Assembly (NCBI GenBank): GCA_964196565.1
Contig: CAXMUH010000019.1
Span: 1 to 11,043, forward strand
Direction of reading: 5' to 3'
Length of the DNA: 11,043 nt
From: 2-12-FULL-42-15 sp964196565
Lineage (GTDB): Bacteria > Pseudomonadota > Gammaproteobacteria > Coxiellales > Coxiellaceae
The position numbers and the translations under genes are program-made. Shown piece by piece: positions 1 to 6,390 of the stretch; positions within the stretch are counted from its first letter, which is position 1, and each line of letters begins with the position of its first letter. Below the pieces are notes generated by a model. The model searched no databases. It saw only the letters and a list, made by a program, of their open reading frames with translations, and was not told the origin of the DNA.

Positions 1-100
1 CATGCGAAGCACGATTCCAACTCGCCTCAAAGCGACTCGCGCAACATTCCCGGCCGCGCAATCTACGATTGCTTGTCCGGGCTACACCTATAACTAAACC

Positions 101-122
101 GCGCTAGGTATATACCCAGCGC
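101..122. repeat. 22-bp imperfect palindrome, copy 1
   Basis: The arms are GCGCT and AGCGC around a core GGTATATACC. The only break in symmetry is an A/C mismatch at palindrome positions 6 and 17. A second copy lies 49 bases downstream. Confidence 0.7.
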
Positions 123-149
123 ACCCTACAAAAAGCCTGAAATTCACCT

Positions 150-171
150 GCGCTAAGTATATACTCAGCGC
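150..171. repeat. 22-bp imperfect palindrome, copy 2
   Basis: It has the same arms and the same A/C mismatch as the copy at 101-122, but the core is AGTATATACT. The two differences between copies fall at paired positions 7 and 16 (G-C becomes A-T), so symmetry is preserved. That is what a structure-selected hairpin or a dimeric protein site would show. Confidence 0.7.
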
Positions 172-191
172 GATTCTCCCCTTAAGTGGCA

Positions 192-212
192 GGCGCGAAT
201 TCACTTCGCGCC
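192..212. repeat. 8-bp perfect stem-loop
   Basis: GGCGCGAA (192-199) pairs with TTCGCGCC (205-212) around a 5-base loop. It is GC-rich and has no T-tract on either side, so it is not a classical intrinsic terminator by itself. Confidence 0.6.
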
Positions 213-226
213 GCCATTTATATCAG

Positions 227-262
227 TTATAGTTCCCACAATTTTAATTGCGGGAACTATAA
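227..262. terminator. Long hairpin downstream of the 292-660 gene
   Basis: TTATAGTTCCC (227-237) pairs perfectly with GGGAACTATAA (252-262), and the loop can pair further (CAAT with ATTG) after one mismatch. It lies about 30 bases past the stop codon of the minus-strand secreted-protein gene, where a transcript end is expected. No run of T follows on either strand, so terminator function is only likely. It could instead be an mRNA-stabilising 3' hairpin. Confidence 0.45.
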
Positions 263-291
263 AACGGGCAGTTTAAAAGAGTTTAAGATGG

Positions 292-660
292 TTATCTTGA
301 TGAGACACTAGAGCTACATTTGCCGCCACTAACATGCAAAGTGACCGTGCTGTCCTTGGTAAGCTTCTGGCTACCACAGTCAATTTTTTCACCGCCGATG
401 ATTCCGGTTTTATAACCAAAGCTATAAGTTGCATTTATTGGAACTCCTGAAGTCGAGTATGATTTTCCTAAGCCGCCTTTTGATTTACTACCAACCTTAA
501 AGCCAAGTGCTTTTGCATCCTTAATGCTGCTGTCCGCTCTTACCGAGACTGAAATGGTACCGCCATTGCTGTTGGATTTCGATGCAGCAAGCGATGCACC
601 AAATCCTAATAGTGAGCATGCTGCAACTAGCATCACAATTTCTTTTGATACAGATTTCAT
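292..660 (-). CDS. Small secreted protein, function unknown
   Basis: The 122-residue product starts with a typical Sec signal peptide: a lysine near the N-terminus, a hydrophobic core at about residues 9-25, and a probable cleavage site after ASLA near residue 26. The mature chain is about 96 residues, rich in Gly, Ser and Lys, with only two cysteines (in IDCGS and GGKCSS), which could form one disulfide. I recognise no family. The composition suggests a small beta-rich exported protein. GGGGGC lies about 7 bases before the ATG as ribosome binding site. Its promoter region (700-727) has the same architecture as that of the other secreted-protein gene at 9128-9718, so the two may be co-regulated. 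The product could be periplasmic or released. Confidence 0.7.
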   Translation of the reverse strand: MKSVSKEIVMLVAACSLLGFGASLAASKSNSNGGTISVSVRADSSIKDAKALGFKVGSKSKGGLGKSYSTSGVPINATYSFGYKTGIIGGEKIDCGSQKLTKDSTVTLHVSGGKCSSSVSSR

Positions 661-699
661 TATTTTGCCCCCAAAATTAATTGATCAATCATATGTTCG

Positions 700-727
700 A
701 ATATAGCACAAGCGTAAGCGCTTGTAA
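700..727 (-). promoter_or_regulatory. Putative promoter with dyad for the 292-660 gene
   Basis: On the minus strand there is a TATATT -10 box (700-705), preceded by TG as in extended -10 promoters, and a TTACAA -35 box (722-727) 16 bases upstream. A dyad, ACAAGCG-N4-CGCTTGT (708-725), fills the spacer and reaches four bases into the -35 box, a position suited to a repressor. The predicted leader is about 33 nt. Confidence 0.45.
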
Positions 728-759
728 TCTGAAATAATAACATATTTACAGGGAGTTAC

Positions 760-792
760 ATTATCCTAGAATCCGGCGGATTCTAGGATAAT
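760..792. terminator. 15-bp perfect hairpin after the MFS gene
   Basis: Bases 760-774 are the exact reverse complement of 778-792, with a 3-base loop. The hairpin begins a few bases after the stop codon of the minus-strand MFS gene and lies upstream of the promoter of the next minus-strand gene. Stem strength and position suggest a transcription end, but there is no T-tract, so it may act as a 3' stabiliser or need Rho. Confidence 0.55.
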
Positions 793-796
793 ATCT

Positions 797-2110
797 TTAG
801 GTATTTTCGGCGCCAATACGGTTTAGTGGTGATGTTACCGTTGCGTGTTGCTTGGAGGTGACTGATTTTCGGGCTAGGCGTAGGAAGAAGAACGCAAGCA
901 ATAGCTCCACTGGAAGGGTGATAAATGCAATACGGTAGTCAGCAATTTGAAAATGGGTGGGAATAACATACTTACCATGATTGTAAACATCTAAGATTTT
1001 TCCAATCAATGGCTCGGATAATGCGCCACAAATCGCATCTCCGGAATTAATTAATGCAATAACAGTTGCGGCCATATAAATTGGATTAATGTCTTTGCCC
1101 ACGGCAAAACCTAGCATAAACGCACCGGTTGAAAAACCAAATAAAAAAGTTAACGCAATTAATATTGGAGTTGCTGGAGTGAGATAAATAATACTGCAGA
1201 TCGAAATCAGCGATAGCACTAATCCCAGCTTCATAAAGCGAAAACGATTACGGAAACGATCCGCCAGATAGCCGAGTAAAGGGCCACCTAAACCGAAACC
1301 AATATATACTACTGACACATTTAAAGCCGCGTGTGTGCGACTAATGTGATAGGCCTTAATCATAAACGGTGTTCCCCATAAGCCACCAAAAACTGCTAAT
1401 GGCGCAAAGGCGAGACCGCTATATAAAGTCAAATACCAAGTGGTTTTACTTTTAAAAATTTTTGTAATATCAGATAGCTTAATGCGTTGTTGAACAGTGG
1501 GTATTAGATTTGTTGGTTGCGCAGGTTTATTTTTAACAAAAATTAGAAATAAAGCGCTAATTACTACACCTGCGAAAGCCACCACCATCAGCGCGTGCTG
1601 CCAGCCGATCGATTTAATTAATATCGCCAGTGGTGCTTCACCAAACACGGCGCCCAGCATGACACCAACGGTTAAAAGACCGCTGACTAAGGCAAAGCGA
1701 CTGGGTGGGAAGTAAACCGCTGCGGTTTTCATATAACCCACGGTGGCAAAGGCGGCACCTGCGCCCATTAATATCCTGCCAGCGACTACTCCGGTGTAAT
1801 TATCGGCTAAGCTAAAAAGCAGTGCCCCCAGCGCGCTGATCAATACTGAGCTGACGATAATGTATTTCATATTAAAGCGATCGATCAGATATCCTGAGAA
1901 AAACTGTACAACAAGATAACTGTAAAAAAAGAAAGCGGCCAGATTGCCAAGGCCCGCACCAGTCAATTGAAAGCTGCGCATCAGCTCATCGGTAATCACC
2001 GAAGGGAAAACTTGTAGTAAGTATTTGTAGAATAAGAGAAATGAAGCCAGGAAGATAATCAACCACGGTGAAACACGGATTAATTTGGCCTTAATGTTTC
2101 GATGTATCAT
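797..2110 (-). CDS. MFS transporter, Pht-like (phagosomal transporter type)
   Basis: The 437-residue protein has about twelve hydrophobic segments and belongs to the major facilitator superfamily. MFS motif A is seen after TM2 (GYLIDRFNMKYI, residues 73-84, with Asp77 and Arg78) and again in the second half (GYLADRFRNRF, 280-290). GRILMGAGAA (111-120) fits the TM4 motif B. The opening stretch, with YLLQVFPSVITDELM followed by LGNLAAFFFYSYL, resembles what I recall of the phagosomal transporter (Pht/Fpt) group of Legionella, Coxiella and Francisella, which import amino acids or nucleosides in the host vacuole. The substrate cannot be read from the sequence. I see no strong ribosome binding site before the ATG at 2110, so the start is the least certain part. 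It appears monocistronic and ends at the hairpin 760-792. Confidence 0.85.
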   Translation of the reverse strand: MIHRNIKAKLIRVSPWLIIFLASFLLFYKYLLQVFPSVITDELMRSFQLTGAGLGNLAAFFFYSYLVVQFFSGYLIDRFNMKYIIVSSVLISALGALLFSLADNYTGVVAGRILMGAGAAFATVGYMKTAAVYFPPSRFALVSGLLTVGVMLGAVFGEAPLAILIKSIGWQHALMVVAFAGVVISALFLIFVKNKPAQPTNLIPTVQQRIKLSDITKIFKSKTTWYLTLYSGLAFAPLAVFGGLWGTPFMIKAYHISRTHAALNVSVVYIGFGLGGPLLGYLADRFRNRFRFMKLGLVLSLISICSIIYLTPATPILIALTFLFGFSTGAFMLGFAVGKDINPIYMAATVIALINSGDAICGALSEPLIGKILDVYNHGKYVIPTHFQIADYRIAFITLPVELLLAFFFLRLARKSVTSKQHATVTSPLNRIGAENT

Positions 2111-2167
2111 GTGCAGCCCACGCCATTTAAAACAGCCCAGTATTTTAACATAGATGATGCGGTTGTA

Positions 2168-2344
2168 GTAGCCTGGTCAGCCGACACGAGCCTGCCCTCT
2201 GCAAGCGTGAGGGTCGTCCCCCGAGCGAAGTCGAGGATCTGCTGACCGGGGGGCTACGCCAACAAAAGCTAAGCCGCAGGATGATGAAGCTTGGATCCGC
2301 TCTTTACCCGTCATGATGACATCCGTGTCGGTTGGCCGGGCTAC
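2168..2344. repeat. Intergenic element bounded by inverted repeats
   Basis: The left end (2168-2188) and the reverse complement of the right end (2324-2344) match at 18 of 21 bases, including CCGACACG/CGTGTCGG. The left end also pairs with an internal site: GTAGCC and GGTCAG (2168-2178) with CTGACC (2242-2247) and GGCTAC (2252-2257). This suggests a nested or composite repeat. Inside are a CCCTC/GAGGG stem and a REP-like CGAGCGAAGTCG block. I see no transposase gene and no clear target-site duplication. The frame across it has no ribosome binding site and looks spurious. It is best called a MITE-like or REP-like non-coding repeat between the MFS gene and the effector gene. Confidence 0.6.
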
Positions 2345-2366
2345 GTTTATTATGGAGTTAATGGTT

Positions 2367-4664
2367 CTACGTGAGATTCCAGCCGTTTTCGTCTTCTGAA
2401 TCCGAACCTGGCCCATCCGATCCTGCGATTGCAAAACGCCGGTTAGCCATTTTTTGCTTCATCCCTTCAAATATGCCCGTGGGCTTACGATCAGGTTGAG
2501 GTTTGTTTTCAGTTGCTTTTCTTAAGGCTACTTTAGGTTGTTTAATTTGATTTAAAAGAGCAGCAGACAGGTTGCCCAGTTTTATTAGGGGAGGGCGGCG
2601 TGTAGCTGAGGTTGTTTGTGGAATTGTCAGTTGCTTCGAATGAGGTTTTCCAGCTGTATTATTTGTATTTACAGGATTTAAGCTGCCTATTTTAGATTTT
2701 CGAATTTGACTGAAAAGACTTGCCCTGCTGCTCTTTGCTTTATCCAACGCAGGGAGTGCTGCTGCTGTTGGTGTAGTAACAACTGGATCGTGAGGTGGTG
2801 GCGGTGCTAGTGGAATGCTTTGTTTGGTTTTGTTAATAATAACAGTAACAGGGGCACAACTTGTGCTCGGCGCACTATCAGGACTAACTCCTTTCTGAGT
2901 TAAAACCGCCGGGTTAATAGTTGGTAGCGGTGGTGCTAGTGGAATGCCCTGGGTTTCGCCAGTAACAGTAACACCATCAGTACTAACTGCTTCTTGAGTT
3001 AAAACCACCGGGTTAATAGTTGGTAGCGGTGCTGGCGGAATATTATCGTTCACCACTGTAGCGGTAGCTGTTATTGGCAGCTCCTCCTTAGATTCGGGGT
3101 GCCCCAGCTCATGTTGAAGCGCTGTTACCTCGCCATTGAGTTGGTCAAGCTTAGATTGAGTCGATGTGATTTGTTTAGTATTATGGGCTTGATCTTCATG
3201 AATAATTTCAAGTTCTGCTTCTGCCTCGAGGATGCTGTTCTCGTAAAGTTCAATATCATTTTGTTGTTCATCAATGATAGTTTGTTGCTCCGTTATTTTG
3301 GACTGGCAATGGCTTAGCTCAGGATTTAATATTATTTCCCAATAGCCCAAATAACTGGTGTGCTCTAGCTCTTCTAATTTATATTCACTTTGCGCTGGTT
3401 GTTGTTGCGGCTTGTTAAAAAAATCTAATATTTTTACAAATAAGCGTTTAATAAAATCCTGGATGCCATTGTAACTTGAGTTAAGGTTATCTTTCGCTTG
3501 ACGCTTGAATTCTCTATCCGTCGCATAGTCTTGGTCCATACCAGAAAAAAGCACTTCCGTCATACTGTTATTGTATTTGGCGCTACCACTTTCTTTGCAG
3601 CCTGCTAACAGTTTTACGACAGAAAAAATAACAAAAGGCTTTATTTTGGCGAAGTCTTCTTTGCTGCATCCGTATTTGTCATGAGGAATCTGCTCTATTT
3701 TTTCTCGGATCTCTTTATCTGATAAGGTTAAAGAATCAGGTTTCATAAACTGCAAAAGAATATTTTTTATTAGGATATATGCCCAGTAGTGGGGATATGA
3801 CTCGGTTGGTGATTTTTCAAAAAACCAGGTACTATTTAATCCCAGCTTTCGAGCAATAGCGGGAGCTGTCTGTGGGTTGTTTAAAGCATGTTGCAGTAGC
3901 GCTCTTTGTGCTTTATATTTTTTAAGTTTTGTAACAGCTTCAGCTTTAATGCCCTTGGATTTTTGTGCTAATACTTGCAGCTTAACTAGACCCTTTTTCA
4001 TTGTAGTTTGAGTAGCTTTATTTCTTGTTAACGTTTTTTTGATTGATTCAAGCTTGAAATTAAGCCTCTTTTTCGTGTTTTGTTTTTTGGCTAAATCATT
4101 TTCATTCTTAATTTCTTTTTCATCTTTTTCAGGAGCTTGTGATTTGGGCTGATCAACAACAGTTGTTTTGACTTCTGCAACCTCATCGGTATTTTTTTCT
4201 TGTTCTGTAACTGAGTCTTGATATATTATATCGACTAAAGCAAGTTTTTTTCTAGGGCCATTATTTAAAAAAGCATTAACAAACGCAGATTGATCATTAA
4301 TTGTATTAAGTTTTTCAGTTAGAGGTACTCCTAAACTTTTTTTGAGACTTTCTTTGAGCTTATTCCCAACAGCTTCATTTTGTGCTTCTTTTAAGCAATG
4401 AAATACGACTACGGCTAATAGAAAGTTTTCCATTGAGTGTTGATGCAGGCGATTAAAAATCCAGTTTGCACATCGTCTTACATACATATCCGTTAGTGTC
4501 AGTACAAGTGTGTGGAAATTTGTTGGCATTGCACCCAGTTGGTATTTCTTCTGTGCGTTACTAATGCCTTTATTTTTGTTATGGTATAATAGACTTCGGT
4601 TGTGGCCGTCAATCCATTTTGTGTAGTGTTGAGTTGCGTTTGTGAGAGCTTGATGATATTCCAT
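2367..4664 (-). CDS. Putative secreted effector with WASP-like VCA tail (actin regulation)
   Basis: The 765-residue product has no signal peptide. Order of parts: an N-terminal region without a recognised fold (1-150), a Lys/Glu-rich linker (150-260), a mixed helical region (260-420), a coiled coil (about 448-521), a proline-rich repeat region (542-640, with PPAPLP, APPLP and APPPP), a first WH2-like motif RASLFSQIRKSKIGSLNPV (647-665), a second WH2-like motif with SAALLNQIK and LRKAT (699-718), an amphipathic basic segment GIFEGMKQKMANRRFAIA (730-747), and an acidic tail SDGPGSDSEDENGW (749-762). In eukaryotic WASP proteins, WH2-WH2-connector-acidic-Trp is the VCA module that binds actin monomers and activates Arp2/3, and the proline-rich part recruits profilin. 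I infer a translocated, probably type IV-secreted, actin-nucleation-promoting effector. The start is supported by AGGGAAAG 5-12 bases before the ATG. Both WH2 linkers are longer than usual and the N-terminal role is unknown. Confidence 0.75.
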   Translation of the reverse strand: MEYHQALTNATQHYTKWIDGHNRSLLYHNKNKGISNAQKKYQLGAMPTNFHTLVLTLTDMYVRRCANWIFNRLHQHSMENFLLAVVVFHCLKEAQNEAVGNKLKESLKKSLGVPLTEKLNTINDQSAFVNAFLNNGPRKKLALVDIIYQDSVTEQEKNTDEVAEVKTTVVDQPKSQAPEKDEKEIKNENDLAKKQNTKKRLNFKLESIKKTLTRNKATQTTMKKGLVKLQVLAQKSKGIKAEAVTKLKKYKAQRALLQHALNNPQTAPAIARKLGLNSTWFFEKSPTESYPHYWAYILIKNILLQFMKPDSLTLSDKEIREKIEQIPHDKYGCSKEDFAKIKPFVIFSVVKLLAGCKESGSAKYNNSMTEVLFSGMDQDYATDREFKRQAKDNLNSSYNGIQDFIKRLFVKILDFFNKPQQQPAQSEYKLEELEHTSYLGYWEIILNPELSHCQSKITEQQTIIDEQQNDIELYENSILEAEAELEIIHEDQAHNTKQITSTQSKLDQLNGEVTALQHELGHPESKEELPITATATVVNDNIPPAPLPTINPVVLTQEAVSTDGVTVTGETQGIPLAPPLPTINPAVLTQKGVSPDSAPSTSCAPVTVIINKTKQSIPLAPPPPHDPVVTTPTAAALPALDKAKSSRASLFSQIRKSKIGSLNPVNTNNTAGKPHSKQLTIPQTTSATRRPPLIKLGNLSAALLNQIKQPKVALRKATENKPQPDRKPTGIFEGMKQKMANRRFAIAGSDGPGSDSEDENGWNLT
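2370..2477 (-). other. Connector and acidic (CA) region of the effector
   Basis: This encodes residues 730-765. The amphipathic segment, with hydrophobic Ile731, Phe732, Met735, Met739, Phe744 and Ile746 and basic KQK and RR, is followed by an acidic run and Trp762, three residues from the end. Human N-WASP has the same arrangement (MEVMQKRSKAI, then acidic residues, then EW). Similarity was judged by eye. Confidence 0.55.
2511..2570 (-). other. Second WH2-like actin-binding motif
   Basis: This encodes residues 699-718. The short helix pattern xxALLxQIK matches the WH2 core (R/S-x-x-L-L-x-x-I-R/K), and LRKAT corresponds to the LKKV/T element that lies along actin. The helix-to-LRKAT linker is one residue longer than in N-WASP. 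Confidence 0.6.
2670..2726 (-). other. First WH2-like actin-binding motif
   Basis: This encodes residues 647-665. RASLFSQIR fits the WH2 helix consensus (compare RNALLDQIR of N-WASP). The LKKV element is represented only by LNPV after a linker two residues longer than in N-WASP, so this copy is the more divergent one. Confidence 0.5.
2794..3041 (-). repeat. Repeats encoding the proline-rich region
   Basis: Bases 2877-2945 and 2976-3041 are near-identical direct repeats, differing by point changes and one 3-base indel. The end of the unit recurs at 2794-2817. In protein they give three IP-(P/L)-AP starts, followed twice by PTINP-(V/A)-VLTQ. The indel keeps the reading frame. Confidence 0.7.
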
Positions 4665-4729
4665 ATACTTTCCCTTTTTTAAGATTAGTTGATAATTCCG
4701 AATTTATAGTTTCACAATATTATCCCACA

Positions 4730-4749
4730 TATATTAAATTAATCTTAAC
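4730..4749 (-). promoter_or_regulatory. PmrA-box-like direct repeat upstream of the effector gene
   Basis: On the minus strand it reads GTTAAGATT-N2-TTTAATATA. The PmrA box I recall from Legionella and Coxiella Dot/Icm effector genes is CTTAATATT-N2-CTTAATATT. Each half matches at 7 of 9 bases with the correct 2-base spacing. It lies 5 bases upstream of the GATAAT -10 candidate, where such boxes act. The region is AT-rich, so a chance match is possible. Confidence 0.35.
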
Positions 4750-4769
4750 AATGGAAAATATTACTCAAA

Positions 4770-4787
4770 TGTAACACCTTTGTTACA
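4770..4787. promoter_or_regulatory. Perfect operator-like dyad TGTAACA-N4-TGTTACA
   Basis: An 18-bp interrupted palindrome with 7-base arms, about 20 bases upstream of the PmrA-box-like repeat. It is symmetrical like a binding site for a dimeric helix-turn-helix regulator. No regulator gene is in the window. Confidence 0.4.
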
Positions 4788-4921
4788 ACATAAATTTTTT
4801 AACCCCGTTATTTTAATAATTCATTAATCGGTTATCTAAAAAAGATGCTGTTCTTAAGAATTGCCTATAAAAAAGATATTAAATTTAAAGAAGGGAGGCG
4901 CATTACTGCAGTAAAATAATT

Positions 4922-4965
4922 AAAAAAAATCAGGTCTACTCAAGGAATGAATAAAGACCTGATTT
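4922..4965 (-). terminator. Intrinsic terminator of the eda-redoxin transcript
   Basis: AAATCAGGTCT (4927-4937) pairs perfectly with AGACCTGATTT (4955-4965). Read on the minus strand, the 11-bp stem is followed by a run of eight T (4922-4929, overlapping the stem foot). It lies about 24 bases after the redoxin stop codon. A T-rich stretch on the other side (4971-4980) may let it work in both directions. Confidence 0.85.
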
Positions 4966-4988
4966 AAAATTTATTTTTTTAGAGAATA

Positions 4989-5552
4989 TTAACTGTGTTT
5001 CCATTTAATATTACAACCTACGCTAGCGGTTTGTTCAGCGTTGACTGGCTCACCTTGTAACATCGCATCTAATGTGGCGCACAAATCATAGCCTGTGACC
5101 GCAATATTTTTTTTACCTGGGCCTGAATCATCAAAGCGTCCGCGATAAGTGCATTTTAAATCTTTATCGAAAACAAAAAAATCTGGAGTGCATTCGGCGT
5201 GATAGGATTTTGCAACTGCTTGTGATTCATCATAAAGATAAGGAAAACTAAACCCTGCTTTTTTTGCCAGCTGTTTCATTTTTTCAGGGCTATCCTCTGG
5301 GTGGGTTTCAACATCGTTTGCACTGATTGCAATAAAATGAACGCCGCGGGATTTGTAATCATTGGTTACTTTAACCAGTTGATCTACAATATGCACCACA
5401 AAAGGGCAGTGATTACAGATAAACATGACCACCGTGGCTTTGTCAGACTTAAGTTCGTCGAGCGATAAAACATTTCCACTGATTGTATCTGGTAAGCTAA
5501 ATTTAGGGGCTATTGTGCCAAGTGGTAACATCGAAGATGCGGTTAATGCCAT
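4989..5552 (-). CDS. Thioredoxin-fold redoxin (peroxiredoxin-like, CxxC)
   Basis: The 187-residue protein has the thioredoxin fold of the AhpC/TSA redoxin superfamily, closest to the group with a CNHCPFV active site and a GC-IKWK tail. Seen here: GTIAPKFSLPD at the start (APxFxLPD is typical of redoxins), CNHCPFV with Cys46 and Cys49, HFIAISANDVE, FPYLYDESQ, TPDFFVFD with the cis-proline after Thr, and GCNIKWK with Cys180. It lacks a signal peptide, so it should act in the cytoplasm, probably in thiol-disulfide exchange or peroxide reduction; the substrate is unknown. AGGAG sits 8 bases before the ATG. It follows eda by 31-odd bases on the same strand and shares its terminator, so the two are probably cotranscribed. 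Confidence 0.88.
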   Translation of the reverse strand: MALTASSMLPLGTIAPKFSLPDTISGNVLSLDELKSDKATVVMFICNHCPFVVHIVDQLVKVTNDYKSRGVHFIAISANDVETHPEDSPEKMKQLAKKAGFSFPYLYDESQAVAKSYHAECTPDFFVFDKDLKCTYRGRFDDSGPGKKNIAVTGYDLCATLDAMLQGEPVNAEQTASVGCNIKWKHS

Positions 5553-5583
5553 AAAGGTACTCCTTAAGGTAATAATTAAAATG

Positions 5584-6201
5584 TTATTTTATTAAAGCCA
5601 ATGATTGTTTAGCAAGCTTAGTGATGCCTTGCCAGTCTTTGGTTTCAACGAGGTTCGCCGGAACCAGCCATGAGCCACCGACGGAGATGACGTTATTTAA
5701 TGCGTGATATTCCGCTAGATTCTGGAGATTGATGCCGCCAGTCGGGCAGAACTTTACATCAGAAAACACGGCCCCATAAGCCTTAAGCGCACCAAGCCCG
5801 CCAACCACGCTTGCTGGGAACAGCTTCATTACATCGATACCATGCTCAAGTACGCGCAAAATCTCGCTGGGAGTAGCTATGCCGGGCATAATGGGGAGCT
5901 TTGCCGCTTGGGCTGCCTCTATGATGTGATCGTTAGCACCCGGGCTTACAAGAAACTTGGCGCCTGCCTGCTGGCATTGTTCAATTTGAAGGCTGCTGAT
6001 AACGGTACCAGCGCCGACAATGGCATCAGGAAATTTATGCGCAATTTTTTCTATACTCTGAAGGGCAGCTTCGGTGCGCAACACAATCTCTAGAGTATTA
6101 ATCCCGCCCGCAATCAAACTGTCTGCAATATTAACAGCATATTTGCAATCGGCTAGGGTGATTACCGCAATAATGGGTGATGAGGAAAGTAAGTTTCGCA
6201 T
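5584..6201 (-). CDS. eda: 2-keto-3-deoxy-6-phosphogluconate aldolase
   Basis: This class I aldolase cleaves KDPG to pyruvate and glyceraldehyde 3-phosphate, the last step of the Entner-Doudoroff and hexuronate routes. Numbering from an upstream ATG at 6264, it shows LEIVLRT with Glu59 (Glu45 of E. coli Eda), GAGTV, SPGAND, MPGIATPSE, MKLFPAS with the Schiff-base Lys147, FCPTGGIN and GGSWLVP. E. coli Eda has FPAE where this has FPAS. I chose the ATG at 6201 (205 residues) because the family normally has about 8 to 15 residues before the P-V/I-I-x-V-I strand, and the 21-residue extension from 6264 looks like non-coding sequence. Neither start has a strong ribosome binding site. It leads into the redoxin gene and is divergent from the sugar-acid operon, whose product pathway it would complete. 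Confidence 0.9.
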   Translation of the reverse strand: MRNLLSSSPIIAVITLADCKYAVNIADSLIAGGINTLEIVLRTEAALQSIEKIAHKFPDAIVGAGTVISSLQIEQCQQAGAKFLVSPGANDHIIEAAQAAKLPIMPGIATPSEILRVLEHGIDVMKLFPASVVGGLGALKAYGAVFSDVKFCPTGGINLQNLAEYHALNNVISVGGSWLVPANLVETKDWQGITKLAKQSLALIK

Positions 6202-6324
6202 TAGATAATTGTAACATAATTTTGTGTTAAGTTTTATTGGTTTAAGATGAGAAAAAACTATCATTATTTCAGGTTAGTACAAAAGCTATTGCAATCAGTG
6301 TCTCATTTACTTTATAGTTTTTTC

Positions 6325-6360
6325 AGCAATTACCGCACACTCACGTTAGCGGGAATTGCT
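6325..6360. promoter_or_regulatory. Dyad in the eda/SDR divergent region
   Basis: AGCAATTACCGC (6325-6336) pairs with GCGGGAATTGCT (6349-6360) with one mismatch, around a 12-base loop. It is adjacent to a TATAAA -10 candidate for eda on the minus strand (6311-6316), so it may be an operator. The lack of T-tracts argues against a terminator. Confidence 0.4.
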
Positions 6361-6390
6361 TCCTGGTTTGACGTGGCGCGAGGTGAACTT

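Larger units (their letters stand above)
1..291. other. Gene-free left edge with a row of stem-loops
   Basis: I see no convincing reading frame here. The stretch is GC-richer than the genes to its right. It holds successive dyads centred near 65, 111, 160, 202 and 244, roughly 41 to 49 bases apart. The first (49-81) has an outer CCCGG/CCGGG stem and an inner GCAATC/GATTGC stem with a 3-base loop. The others are listed separately. The end of this first block (CCGGGCTAC, 77-85) matches the right end of the element at 2168-2344, so bases 1-85 may be a remnant of the same dispersed repeat family. The stretch lies downstream of the gene at 292-660 and may form its 3' end. Confidence 0.5.
4665..4926. 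other. AT-rich upstream region of the effector gene
   Basis: No gene is evident. On the minus strand a GATAAT -10 candidate (4719-4724) lies about 55 bases before the effector ATG. Further upstream come the PmrA-box-like repeat (4730-4749), a perfect dyad TGTAACA-N4-TGTTACA (4770-4787) and a 12-bp palindrome TTACTGCAGTAA (4903-4914). A GGGAGG at 4893-4898 on the plus strand looks like a ribosome binding site but has no reading frame behind it. Next comes the terminator of the redoxin gene. Confidence 0.45.

Noticed and set aside
101..171. Two similar 22-bp palindromes as a minimal CRISPR array
   Set aside because: Only two copies, fully palindromic, no cas genes nearby, and the interval between them is not flanked by further repeats.
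797..2110. MFS protein as the mannonate/hexuronate importer for the sugar-acid locus
   Set aside because: It is separated by the effector and redoxin genes, and its N-terminal sequence looks more like the Pht group than hexuronate transporters.
2177..2434. Short open frame of 85 codons across the intergenic repeat and effector 3' end
   Set aside because: It reads through the inverted-repeat element and overlaps the effector tail in another frame, without a ribosome binding site or recognisable protein features.
4892..4920. GGGAGG on the plus strand as the start of a small gene
   Set aside because: The following frame reaches a stop after five codons and has no ATG, GTG or TTG at a proper distance.
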